From Pomacea canaliculata (Eukaryota > Mollusca > Gastropoda > Architaenioglossa > Ampullariidae), in contig NC_037593.1 of NCBI RefSeq assembly GCF_003073045.1, forward strand, positions 6,191,525 to 6,255,524: a stretch of 64,000 nucleotides of DNA, read 5' to 3'. The notes below the pieces were generated by a model. The model was not told where the DNA came from, searched no databases, and saw only the letters and a list, made by a program, of their open reading frames with translations. Below are positions 49,892-62,695 of this stretch, one piece after another. Position 1 is the first letter of the stretch, and every line of letters begins with the position of its first letter. The translations under genes were made by a program, and so were the position numbers.

Positions 49892-51843
49892 CTACTCATA
49901 CTCAAGTTTGAAGAGAGTGCAGTCTTTCAGTCCTTCCGCAATATATTTGTCGATCATCTCGCTCTCCGCCACAGTCAGGTAGTTTTTCCAGTCTCCAACT
50001 TCCCCTTAGAAACAAATAGAGACATATTCAGACACCTAGCTGAGAAAGGTGGTGAAACATGCACAGAAAGGATATATACAGGCATCCCCGCCCCCACCCC
50101 ACCCCCACACACACTTCTTTGCTTCTTGTAGCCTTCAATGAGTTTGCCATTATATCTACACTCGTGACGTCAGATATTTGACCTTTACCTGTGCGTGGAG
50201 ATGTGACCTAGACTTGTAAATTGTTCATATGGTTTTGGGAAAATCTTGAGAGATCTACCCATGACACCATTCACCAAGATCTAGCACTGTAATACAGAAC
50301 GCACTCACACGCTCTCACACACACACACACACACACGCTCTCACACACATGCGCGCACACACGCACAACTAAGCCACGTTTGACCAAACATTCTCACTGT
50401 TAAGAAAAACTTTAAGTTACCTTTTCTGTATAGTTTCAGGTTAAATGTGAAGACAGGAGTCTCCAAATGTTTTTAAGCGTATCGTCCACCATCTTCATCT
50501 TCTGGAAGCTACAGGCCACTGCAATGTCCTCGCACAGCTTCTCGCTCGCGTCCACTTGCATCAACTCAGCCAGGCGCCTGACCACACCCACTGGATCCTG
50601 CAAAGAAGGAGGACAACAAGCGTCACTTGTACCTCTTATTCTCCTCCTTTATATTTGTCTTCCTATTTGTTGTTTTAAAAAACTTTTTTATCAATCCTCC
50701 GAGAAGGTAAATTATACAGTTAATGTTCCTGTCCATCTGTGGATTGTTGACCAAACGTTGTCACTTACTCGCTTGGTTTCCTCAAAAGACACGTTCACAA
50801 CAGGGTGGTCAGGGTTTTCCTTCATGAATGTCTCCATCTGCTGCAGGTACCTCACATAGTCCCCAAACGACACTAACAACAGTTAAAATAGAGAGAACAA
50901 AAAAGATAATTTATTCGACAAACTATTAAATAAGTCGTTTTGGAGACTGTATGTCTTTATATTCTCCCTAAACTGCAATGTTGAACATCATCGTAGGCTT
51001 AAAGCTGGCTACAAGCAATTAACTCTTCAACAGTCTGTAACTCTAAAACTAAAAACTAAAACCCAGTTCAGTCAGGTACCTTCGCCTCTCAGAAATAGTT
51101 GGACAAACTCTCTCAAGTCCTGTGGGTAACCCGGTTTCTGTCTGTAATGGAAGAACATGGACACCACCGTATCTTTAGGATTGCGGTAAACGTGGACCAG
51201 CTTGACCTTTTTCTGTTTTATTTGTTCGGTTACAAGTAAGGAGAAATAAAGATGTGTATTGAAGATGCGCGGGGGTCCTCTTTTGCGAGTGTGTCCTTAG
51301 AGACAAACTCCATCATCAGGTGTTCTTTGGAGCGGGTTACGTACTGTACATCCCCCTGGTGCAGCATGTGACACACCTCCCACAGCCAGTGTGTACCTGC
51401 AGCACAGATAAAAATGTAGTCACGTTCCTAGATTACAAATTTCATGTTAAATTTTTTTTTCTAAAGGAAATTTAAATCTGAAAATGTGTTTGAAAGGATC
51501 AGTTGATTGCAATACTTTTCTAATAACTGATTAAATATTAAACCTCCTAATACCATAATAAAAGATCCTTATTGTTCTCGCGATACAAGACCAATATAAT
51601 TTACCCAGTTATTAAAGATATTATAGACTGTTTTTACTAGTGTAAAATTATTTAAAATTACAGCTCGTCACCTGCTTTAGGATAGGCGCAAATAATAACA
51701 TCATTGTGATGTAGTGTCAGCGACTGGATGTCAGCGAGGTGTTGCTCCCAGTCTAAGCCATATGGATGAGGGGACAGTGCCTGGTCCTTCACCATAGGTG
51801 CTATGTCGCTTACATAAACTGGTTCATTTGATGTTGAACTCAT
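49892..51843 (-). CDS. Cytosolic sulfotransferase (SULT1-like), copy B, two frame breaks
   Basis: Five exons: 51843-51672, 51396-51080, 50872-50769, 50597-50421, 50004-49892 (TAG). The motifs match copy [38 protein letters not shown]. The end [17 protein letters not shown] is the normal-looking SULT tail. Exons 2 and 4 are each one base shorter than in copy A (317 against 318; 177 against 178). Both losses fall in homopolymers: a C run in the AKEDPPRIF region and an A run in the DDTLKKHLETP region. As assembled the frame is broken; adding both bases would give about 294 residues. Splice sites are intact. It is either a young pseudogene or a consensus error. The N-terminus differs from copy A, so the pair may differ in substrate. 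Confidence 0.88.
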
Positions 51844-52226
51844 TGAAAAAAGAAATAAAGGAAAAATGTTCAGGAATAAAACTTACAATATTGAAGCTTA
51901 CGAAAACCCAGTTTTTCATTCGTCAGTATGACAGTTACTGCAAAATAAATATTCCAGATAACGATGATCATTGCTGAAAATTTTTTAAACTGTCTTCTGT
52001 GTGCCGTCCATACTGAAATAACCGTTGTACGGTAAAGAAGAGCAATTTGAGGATATTTGCTATGCATAAATGTTACAACGAGATATATCTAACAGAAACT
52101 ACAGTAAATTAAATGTTTCTTCCAGAAGAATTGTATTCCCTGAAGGCTTTTGTGAGAAGATAAGATGTGTTGGGTCTTTATTTGTTTACATCATGAATGG
52201 AGTCTCGCTGTAGATGTTTCACTTAC

Positions 52227-52290
52227 CTTTAATTACTTGCTTCGCAGTCATCATGTCAGTGACAAAGCCTTTTTGGCTCCCAGATAAACA
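52227..52290 (-). other. Putative 5' leader exon of sulfotransferase B
   Basis: A minus-strand GTAAGT donor follows a segment with TGACATGATGACTGCG, similar to the exon at 46458 of copy A. The upstream limit is uncertain. Confidence 0.4.
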
Positions 52291-53487
52291 AAAATGCTGC
52301 AGAAATGCTGTACAGTGAAAAAATGGTCATTTTGTTATTCACAATATTAATCATGAGAAATTGCTGTTCATTAACACAAATTCCCTGATACAGATTTTTA
52401 AGCGATTACTCACTGTTGCTGCAACACCATTAATAAAAATGTAGAACATGTGAAGGTGACCTTTCCAATTTTTTTTAGTCAATAAATACATATCTATATA
52501 TAAAACACTCAAAAATATATTTGACTGCATCAGTAGAAAAGTTGCTAACCTTGCTAAGTTCTTATTTCTAGCGATAAAGAGAAGAAATGTACTTACTTTT
52601 CTTGACCCTTGGAGAAAGTGAAGTGAGGGGCACTGTGCTCCGAGGTAAGAATATAAGATGGGGTGGACTGTCGGAGTGTGACACAGCATTTAGCACCAGG
52701 GGTCGTAGTCATGAAGCGAAGGTAAGTCGTTGCCCTGAGCAACATGTGGAACTTAAGGAAACGAGTGATGTTTTAGAAGTTTAAAGTGGTGTCCAGATCC
52801 CGCGGACACTACTTCGGGTTTCTTCACCGTGGGACACCTTTACAATACTCTAGTCCTTGAATTTCCCATGTTGCAACGCCTAACCCTCACTTCATAACCA
52901 CGGCCACAGGGAATCGCAATATGACATCTGTACCTTACAGGAATGGTTTGCTAGGATGGCGGAAAGGACTAAGTGGAAGGGGAGATTTAAGGAATTTGTA
53001 TTGTATTCCAGTCAGAGAATCTGTGTTCAGCGAATCAATGATTTAAACTGTTGTTGGTTTCAAGTTCCTTTAAAAGGAGAAAATATACAATAGGTTTTTT
53101 TTAAATAATTCTTAATGCACATCCGTAAAGTTACTAATTATTCAGCAACTCTAATTATCAAATATTCCAATAAAATGTTTCTTTTTCTCAGTTTGATTGT
53201 CAAACTTGATACTGGTTTTAACAAAACTATTAATTACAGTCTCTGGACCCTGATTTTCCACTGAACCAAGAATATATATATAGAGAGAGCACGAATATCT
53301 CTGAGGCCTCCACTATAGGGCACACACGTTAAAAACTCTCGCCGCTGACTCTTGGGGACGAGTGACCACTCTCTGCTTTCATCGACACTGTCTCTAGGGA
53401 CAGATGTTATACACACTGACACCTGAAGATTTATAAGGGAACTAACTATCCAGGTAAGAGTAATTGATCTACAAACGTGCACCGTGA

Positions 53488-54003
53488 TAGACAAAGACGC
53501 TTTCTTAAAACGCACTTTATGCATTTCTTAAACCTGATTTTTTTTTTAAAGTCGCAATCAACCACAAACAGTGGGTCACACTATCTTTATAAGCTAATGG
53601 CTTTTGCACATTCACCGGATAATCGTTGGTAAACACTGCCAACAATGAGAGGGAGCCCGGTTGTTTGGACTCGGTGCCATCTCGGTCCACACACATTCAC
53701 CGCACGTCTGTGAAATCGTCTTTGAGTATTGTCAAACATGAGACCACATCGTCCCAACACCGACAGTCGAGCTGACCCAGGCCTACTGAGTGTCACACTT
53801 TTGCAACATATACAACCCCAGCCTGCCTGATACTGTTGTCCTGAGTCATCGCATTCCGCCTGTTTGTGGTGTTCTGTACTATGAAAAGTAGGGCGAAACA
53901 TCCGTTTGTAGTTTGTAATGAATAAATTCCTAAAAGATTATGTAGTATACAGTGTATAGTAATAAGATCTTTTTTCCTGATGCACAATTTTCTGTTTGTA
54001 GCT
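53488..54003. repeat. Duplicated block, copy B
   Basis: Partner of 48797-49318. Just before it (about 53220-53480) lie some 260 bases, with a TA/GA-rich stretch, that are absent from copy A. Confidence 0.9.
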
Positions 54004-54315
54004 GTGTAGCAAAGTGTCTCCACACATGCTACATACACATACATGCACATGCACAAATAAACTTATGAACCTAAGCTAATTCTTAACCATCCCAAACTTT
54101 TTCATTTTTTGGAGGGTTAAAGAATGTTCTGGAATGACTGAGTATACCTTGTTCACCTGTAAGCCCCCTCGAGGACTGTAGGTATAAACTCCTCACCCGG
54201 AGTACCGATCGTCAAGTGTGTAAGACCATGATTTTTATATATTTTACGCAATGAAATTTTGAGGCTGTGAAATGCGAAAGATTATTTTGCAAAAATTAAT
54301 TTTTTTAACTAATAG

Positions 54316-54473
54316 CCTTTGATCGACGCGACAAAACTGACGTGCACATCCTCGACAGACCTACTTCCCCTCTTGCCCCTGATGAAAAGAAAAGTTTTAG
54401 CCTAAGCGACAACTCTACCCTATTTGCCTTTTGTCCTTGCGCCCCTACTATGGGAGGGAAGATTGGAGAATAA
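54316..54473 (+). other. Orphan terminal-exon-like segment
   Basis: A strong acceptor (TTTTTTTAACTAATAG) opens a frame of 52 codons ending in TAA at 54471, inside an AATAAA: FDRRDKTDVHILDRPTSPLA, then PDEKKSFSLSDN. The codon use is protein-like. No upstream exon was found between the duplication and SIRT4. Unrecognised; possibly chance. Confidence 0.25.
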
Positions 54474-55099
54474 AAACAAAAAAATTGCACTGTGGTGCAG
54501 GTCAGAACATTTACATTATACTGATTATTTTTAATATTTCAATATTTCGGTAGATTTTTTTTTAAAGTGACGTGGCTTGATTATGCCCACCCGGTCCTTT
54601 ATGATGATCCGTAGACGAAACGACATTCGGCAGATCTGTAAATGTTTACTTTTGCACCTCATTAGGTATGAGAGCTCTCGCGTCGTCAGCACATCGAGAC
54701 TTCACGGCGAATACAAAAAGCCATCCAGGAGAGAGATCACCATAAAAATAACTATGTACTAGGTTATTAGAAGATATTTTGCGCTTTATGAGGTCATAAA
54801 GACTTGAAGACACAATAGAAAATGACTATGGAGTATATACGTATATTGAACATAATGTAATAAGAAGACCATTCTTCTTTCTTGTCCGTCAACTGGCCGG
54901 CTTGTTACTGAGGGAGGCTACTCTTATATAAAGGAGCCATACTTCCGTGAAAGATAATCGAAGTTTGCTCAAACTGTGGTCTTTTTTCCAAATTTTTTTA
55001 CAAGTATTATTTGCTTTCGGTCAGTTTTGAGTTTTTTTCGATCGCAGAAAAGAAAAAGACAGGGCAGAAAGTTCGTACAGTTTTTTTTTTCCAACGCCT

Positions 55100-57859
55100 A
55101 TGGCTCGATCGTTTTTTGTGTTGACAAAATCCTGGTTACGAAACCAAGGCTTCCAAAATGTCGTCTGCTTCAGTAGTCGAGAGCGGCTACCGCAAGAACA
55201 AAACTGTTTACCCTTCGTGCCGCCTTGCAACGATGTTACTACGGATGACATGCATAAACTCCAAAACTTTGTCGATGCTAATGAAAAGATTTTGGTTCTC
55301 ACGGGCGCGGGAATTTCGACAGAAAGTGGTATCCCAGATTACAGATCTGAAGGTGTCGGGCTGTACGCGACAAGCACAAATCGCCCTGTGCAATATACAG
55401 ATTTCCTCAAAAGTGCAGATATAAGACAGAGATACTGGGCCCGGAACTATGTAGGATGGCCTAGGTTTTCTTCCTTCTTTCCAAACACAGGTCATAAAGT
55501 TTTAAGTGAATGGGAAAAGCATGAGAAAATTCATTGGTACGTTAAAATTAGTACTTAAGGTTGTGTGTTGAATGAGTAGTGTTTTTAATTTAAAGACGAG
55601 AAACGTGTCCAAATAGCTTTCTGTATTAAAGGCATTTGTATTGTTTTTGCAGCAGTATAAATGTTTTCAACATGCATGCGAAAAGATAATGGCATGTCCC
55701 CCCCCTCTCCTCCTCACACCTGCCTGGAATTTATGGCATTTGTTTTAAAATGGATCAGTCCTTCAGTATATTTTATGAAGTCTGGTGATATGAAAGCTCA
55801 AATAAGTAAAAATAAATAAATTCATGATCTTCTATTTGAATGACTAGAGAAAATGAGCAGTGATGCCAAGACACCTTATTCACCAAATGTCTCCAACCCT
55901 CACCACCTTCAGTATTTGTAGAATAACAAAATAATTGTCTTTTTTGAGTTTTTCTAGCCTCTTCTAGATTTTAATGAAAGGAAAAGTTCTGGTTTTCATT
56001 TCTAGCCAAGCCAGCTTGTCAACAGTATGAAATGAAAATCTCCAACACACGTCATTGGCATTAACAAAGTTGTGGAGACTTCCAAAAAAAAAGCCTTGAT
56101 TGCAGCTAATACAGACTTTCTTTTTAAACAGGTTAGTGACACAGAATGTCGATGCTCTGCACTACAAGGCACAAAGTCTACGGGTGACAGAGTTACATGG
56201 CAGTGCACATCGGGTTGTCTGTCTTTCTTGCCAAAATGTTTCATTACGCACAGATATCCAGAAACAGATTGAAGCTCAAAATCCTACATGGCATGCATCC
56301 TCTGTGACAATGGCACCTGATGGAGATGTCAGTCTCACAGCTGAACAAATCAAAGGTTTTAAGGTAGATAACAACTGTATTTGCAGATTGCTCCTATTGC
56401 GTGGTTCATATTGTAACTTTTTATTTTGCTTCCTTTTTAAATGCTAGGAATGTAAAGTTTTTTTGTTTTTCTTATTGCCCTCAAACTTTTTATGCCTTTT
56501 ACTAGTAGTCGTTTATAACAAAAAAAAAAAAAAAGACGTGTCTTTTAACTCCTTTCATTCCTTCCAAAAACCAGTTGTTATTGTTTGCTTGCAGTATGAA
56601 GTAAGATTCCTAACAATCTTTAAAGGAAAAATGTAAACATCTCTTTCTCTTTATTTTTTCCATCTTAATGATTTACTATACAGTCCATTTTGTGAAACTT
56701 TGAGAGGGAAGATTAACATTATTTTCCTACTGTTGTACTTCTTTGAGACTGTTCAGCTGTAGATGTCTCTTAGTTTCTTCCAGCCCTTTCCATTCTGAAC
56801 CAGATAAGCAAACTTTCGTTCTGTATATTTCCAAAGCTTTATAATAAAATTTGATTTCAAAAAACATCACCAGGTTCCTGAATGCCAGCATTGTGGAGGA
56901 ATTCTGAAGCCAGATATTATTTTCTTTGGTGACAATGTGCCAAGACCCACAGTTCAGTTTGTCTTTGACAGACTTTCAGAAAGTGATGCAGTGCTTGTGG
57001 TTGGATCCTCTTTGGAGGTAAGAATGTGCTGGCTTATAAGTAATTTGTGAATCTTGTTTTATCAGGTGGAGACATTTTGAGAAATATTATGTGGTTAAAT
57101 AACCCTTAAACAGAAAATTGTAAGTTTTCATGGTCGGCTTCCCCAGTTTGTTGTAAGAACAAAGAAACAAATTATGTTTCATGTTTTATCTAGATTATTT
57201 AGAATGGAGGAAAGTGTGTGGGAAATAATAATAATAATAAATGTGATTTGTATAGTGCATACTCATTCTTGTAAAGAGTGTGCTCTTAGCGCTTGAGACA
57301 AGAACAAGACATGGAAAACATACAAAGGACAGAAGGATGAACAGTACCGATGACTAATAAAAAACAAATATAAAAAAACCCATTGAGGAATCAGGTAACA
57401 AAAACTTAAGAGTGTCATGATTCAAATCAGGAATCAGTTGTCACACTGCCATTGGTTAAATTATGCCGTCAGTAGATATGTAAATAGACTGGAAACATTT
57501 GAGACAACCGTATTAGTCGAAATTATAGGGATAGCTTTGCATAGAGCTAGTGAAAAGCAAGGCAGGTCATGAAATCTCTTACTTCAGATTCAGTAACGAC
57601 AAATTTTTATTTTGTGTCTATATGACAAACACCATAAACAAAAATTCTGTTAATATTTGTTTGCACAAAAGATTTATAAGCTTATTATGCATTTAAAATT
57701 TTTCAGGTTTACTCAGGCTATCGGTTTATTATCAAGGCACATGATGAAGGCAAGCCAATTGCCATTGTCAACATCGGTAAAACAAGAGCTGATCCTGTTG
57801 CTGTTTTGAAAATAAGTGCTAGATGTGGAGAGGTTTTGAGTCAGATCCAAATCAAGTGA
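55100..57859 (+). CDS. SIRT4: Mitochondrial sirtuin 4 (NAD-dependent lipoamidase/ADP-ribosyltransferase)
   Basis: Four exons: 55100-55536, 56132-56363, 56874-57017, 57707-57859. All phases agree, giving 321 residues; human SIRT4 has 314. The basic, Ser-rich start ([20 protein letters not shown]) suits a mitochondrial presequence. The NAD-binding motif is [15 protein letters not shown] at 69-83, then TQNVDALH at 149-156, the catalytic His at 168 in ELHG, and four zinc cysteines as CLSC (176, 179) and CQHC (227, 230). SIRT4-class text is strong: [10 protein letters not shown]-like [31 protein letters not shown], and [14 protein letters not shown]. The family removes lipoyl- and acyl-type lysine marks and restrains pyruvate and glutamate dehydrogenase. 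No break was seen. It converges with LRWD1; poly(A) signals lie at 58088-58097. Confidence 0.96.
57223..57300 (+). repeat. Dispersed (AAT)n-headed short element, copy 3
   Basis: AATAATAATAATAA is followed by ATGTGATTTGTATAGTGCAT, then AAGAGTGTGCTCTTAGCGCTT, giving a short internal inverted repeat. It lies in SIRT4 intron 3 and is closest to the copy at 165. Confidence 0.6.
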
Positions 57860-58087
57860 TTAGGTATCTGGACAGTAGACATTAGTGATTTACAATTCAG
57901 GTTGTCTGAAACTACAGTGGCTATTTATGCAATTTATGTGCGACTTTTGTTTTTAAGACATTCATATCAAATGACAGAGAAATGTTAAAAGCATGCATGC
58001 ATGCATATACATGAATGCACTGTTGTCATCAACTTCATTATATTCATAAACTTTACACTTATTTGACGTGCTTTCACATCTTAAGAA

Positions 58088-58097
58088 AATAAATAAA
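58088..58097 (+). terminator. Overlapping poly(A) signals of SIRT4
   Basis: Two overlapping AATAAA hexamers about 230 bases after the SIRT4 stop, in an AT-rich run. Confidence 0.6.
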
Positions 58098-58120
58098 ACA
58101 GAAAGCCCTTCATTTTCAAT

Positions 58121-58134
58121 TTTATTATTTTATT
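58121..58134 (-). terminator. Candidate poly(A) signals of LRWD1
   Basis: Two minus-strand AATAAA hexamers about 690 bases beyond the LRWD1 stop and within 40 bases of the SIRT4 signals. No nearer hexamer was seen on this strand. Confidence 0.45.
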
Positions 58135-58813
58135 TTTGGAGGTCAGGAGTTGGAGTAAACATTAGAACAGTGCTCCAAGGCAAATACACTTGATTGTTGT
58201 TCCATCTTGTGTAACTACTTTCATTTCAATTTTGATATTATGTGACCATGGATATGCATAGTTTTATATTGCAATCTTTTGTGTTGATAATCTAGATCAC
58301 ATTGAAAAATTTTAAGGAGACCAGAAGGATATTTTTTTGTAAATGATATGCAATTTTTGTTCACAACTGTTCTAAAAGTAAACCACGAACCTATTCTTTG
58401 TCAAACCTGTGATAAAATGTCCACATTTTTCTTGTTAAAATAAACAAAACAATTGATGTTTAAAAGATGCAGATAATTGTCAATTATTACATTTAAAAGA
58501 AGACATTAAAATTTCCTTCTTTCAGGCAGCCCTTTCCTTGAAAATTATCAAAATGGAATCTTGTGCAGACTTTGTGGTATGAGTCGACTGTTCTATCACG
58601 AACTTCCATTACTGGACTGCTGCCAGACGATTTTTTCCAGGCTCGCCGAGACTAACAGCGGATCACTTCGCAAGAGGCTAAGCGTTGGTCTTGGCAGGCA
58701 ATTCACCTATACAAGTCCATGATTCTATTGTGTCACTCTTGCTGCACAGTTGTCAATATATTATTGAAATCTCTTCTTTCCTGTTTTTTGGGGAACAATT
58801 TTAAACACATTTT

Positions 58814-61800
58814 CTAGATTTGTTGCCACACACACACAAGATTATTGTCTGTTCCACCAATAATAAATCTGTGGTCTGAACTGATGGCCACTGTGTTTAT
58901 CACAACCTGCAGAGGTAAACAATATTCAATACAAATATATCTTACATTGGACTTGATGCAGGTTGAACTATCAACAGTTTCAATAAATCTCTTAGATACA
59001 AGTAATAAAAATCATCCCTTTTTCTGTGCCAAGGCATCTAGGCAATAATGAATAATCTGCTAACAGAAAAAAAGTGGGAGGGGGCTTGTAAAGATGTGAG
59101 TAAATGTGAGAAAGTAAATATTTTGTCTACTCTCTCTTGTAGACTAAGCAAGATTGGTTTTGTGCAAATTAACCTCAGCACAACATAAAAGGGTATGTAA
59201 TGGCACTTCCAGGTCATTTTTGTTTAGGTTTTTTTGTGGAAGGTGGGGAGGACCGTTCTTTGTTGTTTGTGGATTGGGGTTTTTTTGTTTGGTTTTTTGC
59301 GATTCTTAAGTTTGTTTGGTTAGTTCAGCTTTGTTTTTGTTTACTTAGTTGCATCACTTGTTGTTGATGTCATTTTCTTTTGTCCTCATTCATTTTGTGC
59401 TAACAAATAAAAGGGAAATTGAAGATGTAAGCCTTATAAACTGCTATAATGAGTTACGCATAAATTAGATAAGTTCTTTGTTGTATAAGAAAGATATGAA
59501 AATCTTTTCACCTCTCCTTCCTTGTCTGTCTTCAAATTATCCACTTGTGGCCATTCAAGTACCTTTGTAAGAAGAAAAAAAAATAGATTATGAACATAAA
59601 TTTATTAAATCCAGAAACTGGGACTGACTATTAAAATATTGCTGTGCAAAATTTTCTATATTATCATCTTCATCCAGCAAAATGTTACATTTGTTAGACA
59701 ACTATACTTTTAAACCTAAATTTGTTTAATGGGACAAAATTGTGTTTCTTAGTTTAATGATGTAGACAACAGTATTCCCAATGTAATATATATTTAATTT
59801 ACAAAATATACTTACTCGAGATGGTTTCAATAGGGGCATGCTAGTCTTTGGCAAATCTTTCAGATTGTACAAGTAGATTTTTCCTTCATTATCTCCTAGA
59901 CACAGCAATCCTGGAAGAAAACAAGAAAAAATCTCCATTGTCATCAATGTAAGTTTACAGATACTTAAGCACAAACAGAATACTTTTATTCAAGCTTAAC
60001 TCTGATCATGGAAATACCCAAATAGTTTTATATTTCAATAAATTATTGTTTATATTGCAAATTATTTATATGCTGATAATTCAGGCAATACTGCAAGGTG
60101 TTTTGGAGGCCAGAATTAGAGTGTTTTGTAATACTGTATCTACTGTCAGTCCACAACTATTGTTCAAAACACTCAACTGACAATTTTTTTTTCTCTTTTA
60201 TTGTTGTTATATCTCTTTACCTTCCTCTATTAATCACTTTTAGCAAGTACCACTAAAAGCGTCAGACTGGTTCCTAGCAAGTCTTTATGCTACTGAACCT
60301 GTCAAACACTGCCATAAGCAAATCTACCATGATATACTTACCAGCAGAATATCCCAAACTTATATACTTTACGTCTGTTTTGGAACACTGTAATTTTACA
60401 AATGGAGTTATTGAAATGTTTTTAGCTTTGCTCTTCATGTGTTCCTCCAAGTTCCAAACTAAAATTTCACCAGCTCCAACACGTTTTGTGGCTATGAAAC
60501 AAACACAAATTTAACTTTATGTACACTCTATGAATAGAAATCCAGAAAACTAAAGATAATGTGCTAGCCAATCTAAGAAACAGTTTTTAAAAAACCCGTT
60601 AAAAAATGCATTTCACCAACTCTTTAGGGAAATTAAATTCTGAATAATTTCCATATCCTCATCTAATAATAATTCGCTGCTTAAATTAGAATTTAACATT
60701 TACATTCATTTTAATTAGGACAGTATCTTTTTGGGTAAATTGCAAATTAAAAACAACTCCAGCTACATTTAGTGTGTTAAAGGCTAACACTAACCCTTCG
60801 GGATCACTTTAGTGAGTGGCATCAAACTACTAAATCAGTTTTACAGTATTTTAGTTTACCAACAAATCCACCACCAAGAGACACCAGACCATCAATAGTT
60901 TCAAGACTGCAGCCATCCTCAGGATGTTGAAATGACATCTTTGGTGTTCTGCAGGAAATGTGTCAAAAGACTATTAAGATCTAAGATATCTTTATCATAA
61001 CTTACAATACAATTATTTTATCTATGGTTGATAACATTTATTTCATTCCTGACAACAAAAAGAACATCAACACTTATAACTACCTCAATCCATTATGCTT
61101 TTATTCAATATTTTTGCTCAAAGTAAAACTTTTAGCAATCACAATGCAATTAAAAAAGAGATAGGCAGTGAGATTTGTTTTCTTCTTTTAGTATATTTTA
61201 CTTCTTTTTCCTTATCCTTGTACCTATTTCCTTATACCTGAGATCAGGTACAGATACATTTAAGCCAGAACATCCCACCTGAGAAACAGTCTTTATGCTA
61301 AAGTAGCTTGACTGAACTCGGTTGTAGCACAAATTAAAAGTTTATGTTGAATGTGTTTCCTTGAACTCTGAGGGCATTGTTTGTAGTACATTGATGTGAG
61401 TGAACATCCATGCATGTGTGTGTATGCTCGCATGTATTTAGGTTATCTATGCATGCAGTCAGTGGTGGAACTGACATGTAATGATAGTGTATAATGTATA
61501 TGAGAGAGAGGGAGTAAAAGTGTGTATTTGAATGAGGGTGTTGAAGAGGTGTGCACTGCATGTGTGGGTGCAACGAGAGGAATTTTCTTTTTCATTCTCT
61601 TACGCACTTCTTTTTTTTTTTTTATTTAGGTTTACATATAGTAGCAAATGAAATAGCATCTGCGAATGTGGGTGCAAGTGGCAGTCATCATTAAGACATG
61701 TTCGTCATGCAATTTCATTTAAAAAATAAATTTTTTCTTTCATTTAAGTTCTGACTAAACTATCTCAGGAATAAATGAAATTTTCACTGAAATAAATGAC

Positions 61801-62695
61801 AATTACAACAAACTTAAAAATAAAATTTGCTTTGTAGTGATAATTATGTAGACTATGAGGGAGGGCTTTTTTTTTGTTCTTTTGATGATTCTTCGGTTTA
61901 GAAGTTTTCTATACATGAAGGGTAAACTATTTTAGTATTTATAGAATCAAAGAAACTAAATTATCCCCTTACTTAATGACATCTTTAGAGGAAGCAAGAT
62001 GGCTAACTCTTCCCAAAGCCCATCCAAAGCATCCCTTCTCTGTTGCTGACACCAGTGTATTGCTGCTGGCACTGAACATCAAGCTCAGAGGGTCCCCCAC
62101 CATGTCAGATAAATTGATTTGTAAAAGTGGACTGTAAATATTCATTTCAATTACTGTCAACCATCATAAGAAATAAATCTTAAAATTAACATGAAAATAA
62201 AACTAATCTTGTAAGATTTACAGCTTGCATATTTTTGGATATTATAAATGGTGGTGGGGTTCTTTCGCTTGTTTATGCCTTATTCTTGCTAAAAATGGTA
62301 ACATGAAACATTAAAGAACAACTCATAGCAGAAAGAATAGCATACATGTATCATAAATTTGAATAGCCCTTCTGAAAGAAGTAGCATTTTGAATAGATGG
62401 TCATTGTTTGGTTATTTTCTTTATAGCACCATTAACACAACACACTAAACAAATACCAAACCTCCTATACATGCTTTAATTGTGAGATACAGATGAGTCT
62501 ATGACAGTGGCAAAAGGAATTTACTTTCACTTTTAAGACTGAAAAGATACAGATTTTGATGGAGTGGCAATCTTAATATTTGATGCTCAAAATATTAGGC
62601 AAAGTTCAAAAGAAAACATGCTAACCTGTGATTTACAACCTTCATACCTGGTAAACCGATATCCCAGAGCATAATGCTTCTATCTGTAGATCCAC
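58814..62695 (-). CDS. LRWD1: Leucine-rich repeat and WD repeat protein 1 (ORCA), C-terminal WD part only
   Basis: LRWD1/ORCA binds the origin recognition complex and repressive histone marks in the nucleus. Seven minus-strand exons are visible: 62695-62626, 62131-61973, 60948-60860, 60491-60342, 59910-59816, 59562-59512, 58906-58814 (TAG). Every junction phase agrees. The segments follow the order of human LRWD1: GGSTDRSIMLWDIGLP (human KRIILWDIGVP), DGLVSLGGGFVATKR, GEILVWNLEEHMKS, LLCLGDNEGKIYLYNL (human LCGDEEGNVWLYDV), VLEWPQ (human ILKWPQ), and the end INTVAISSDHRFIIGG then CVWQQI. These form the last three or four WD blades. The leucine-rich repeats and first blades lie to the right of the window. 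Convergent with SIRT4. Confidence 0.9.
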
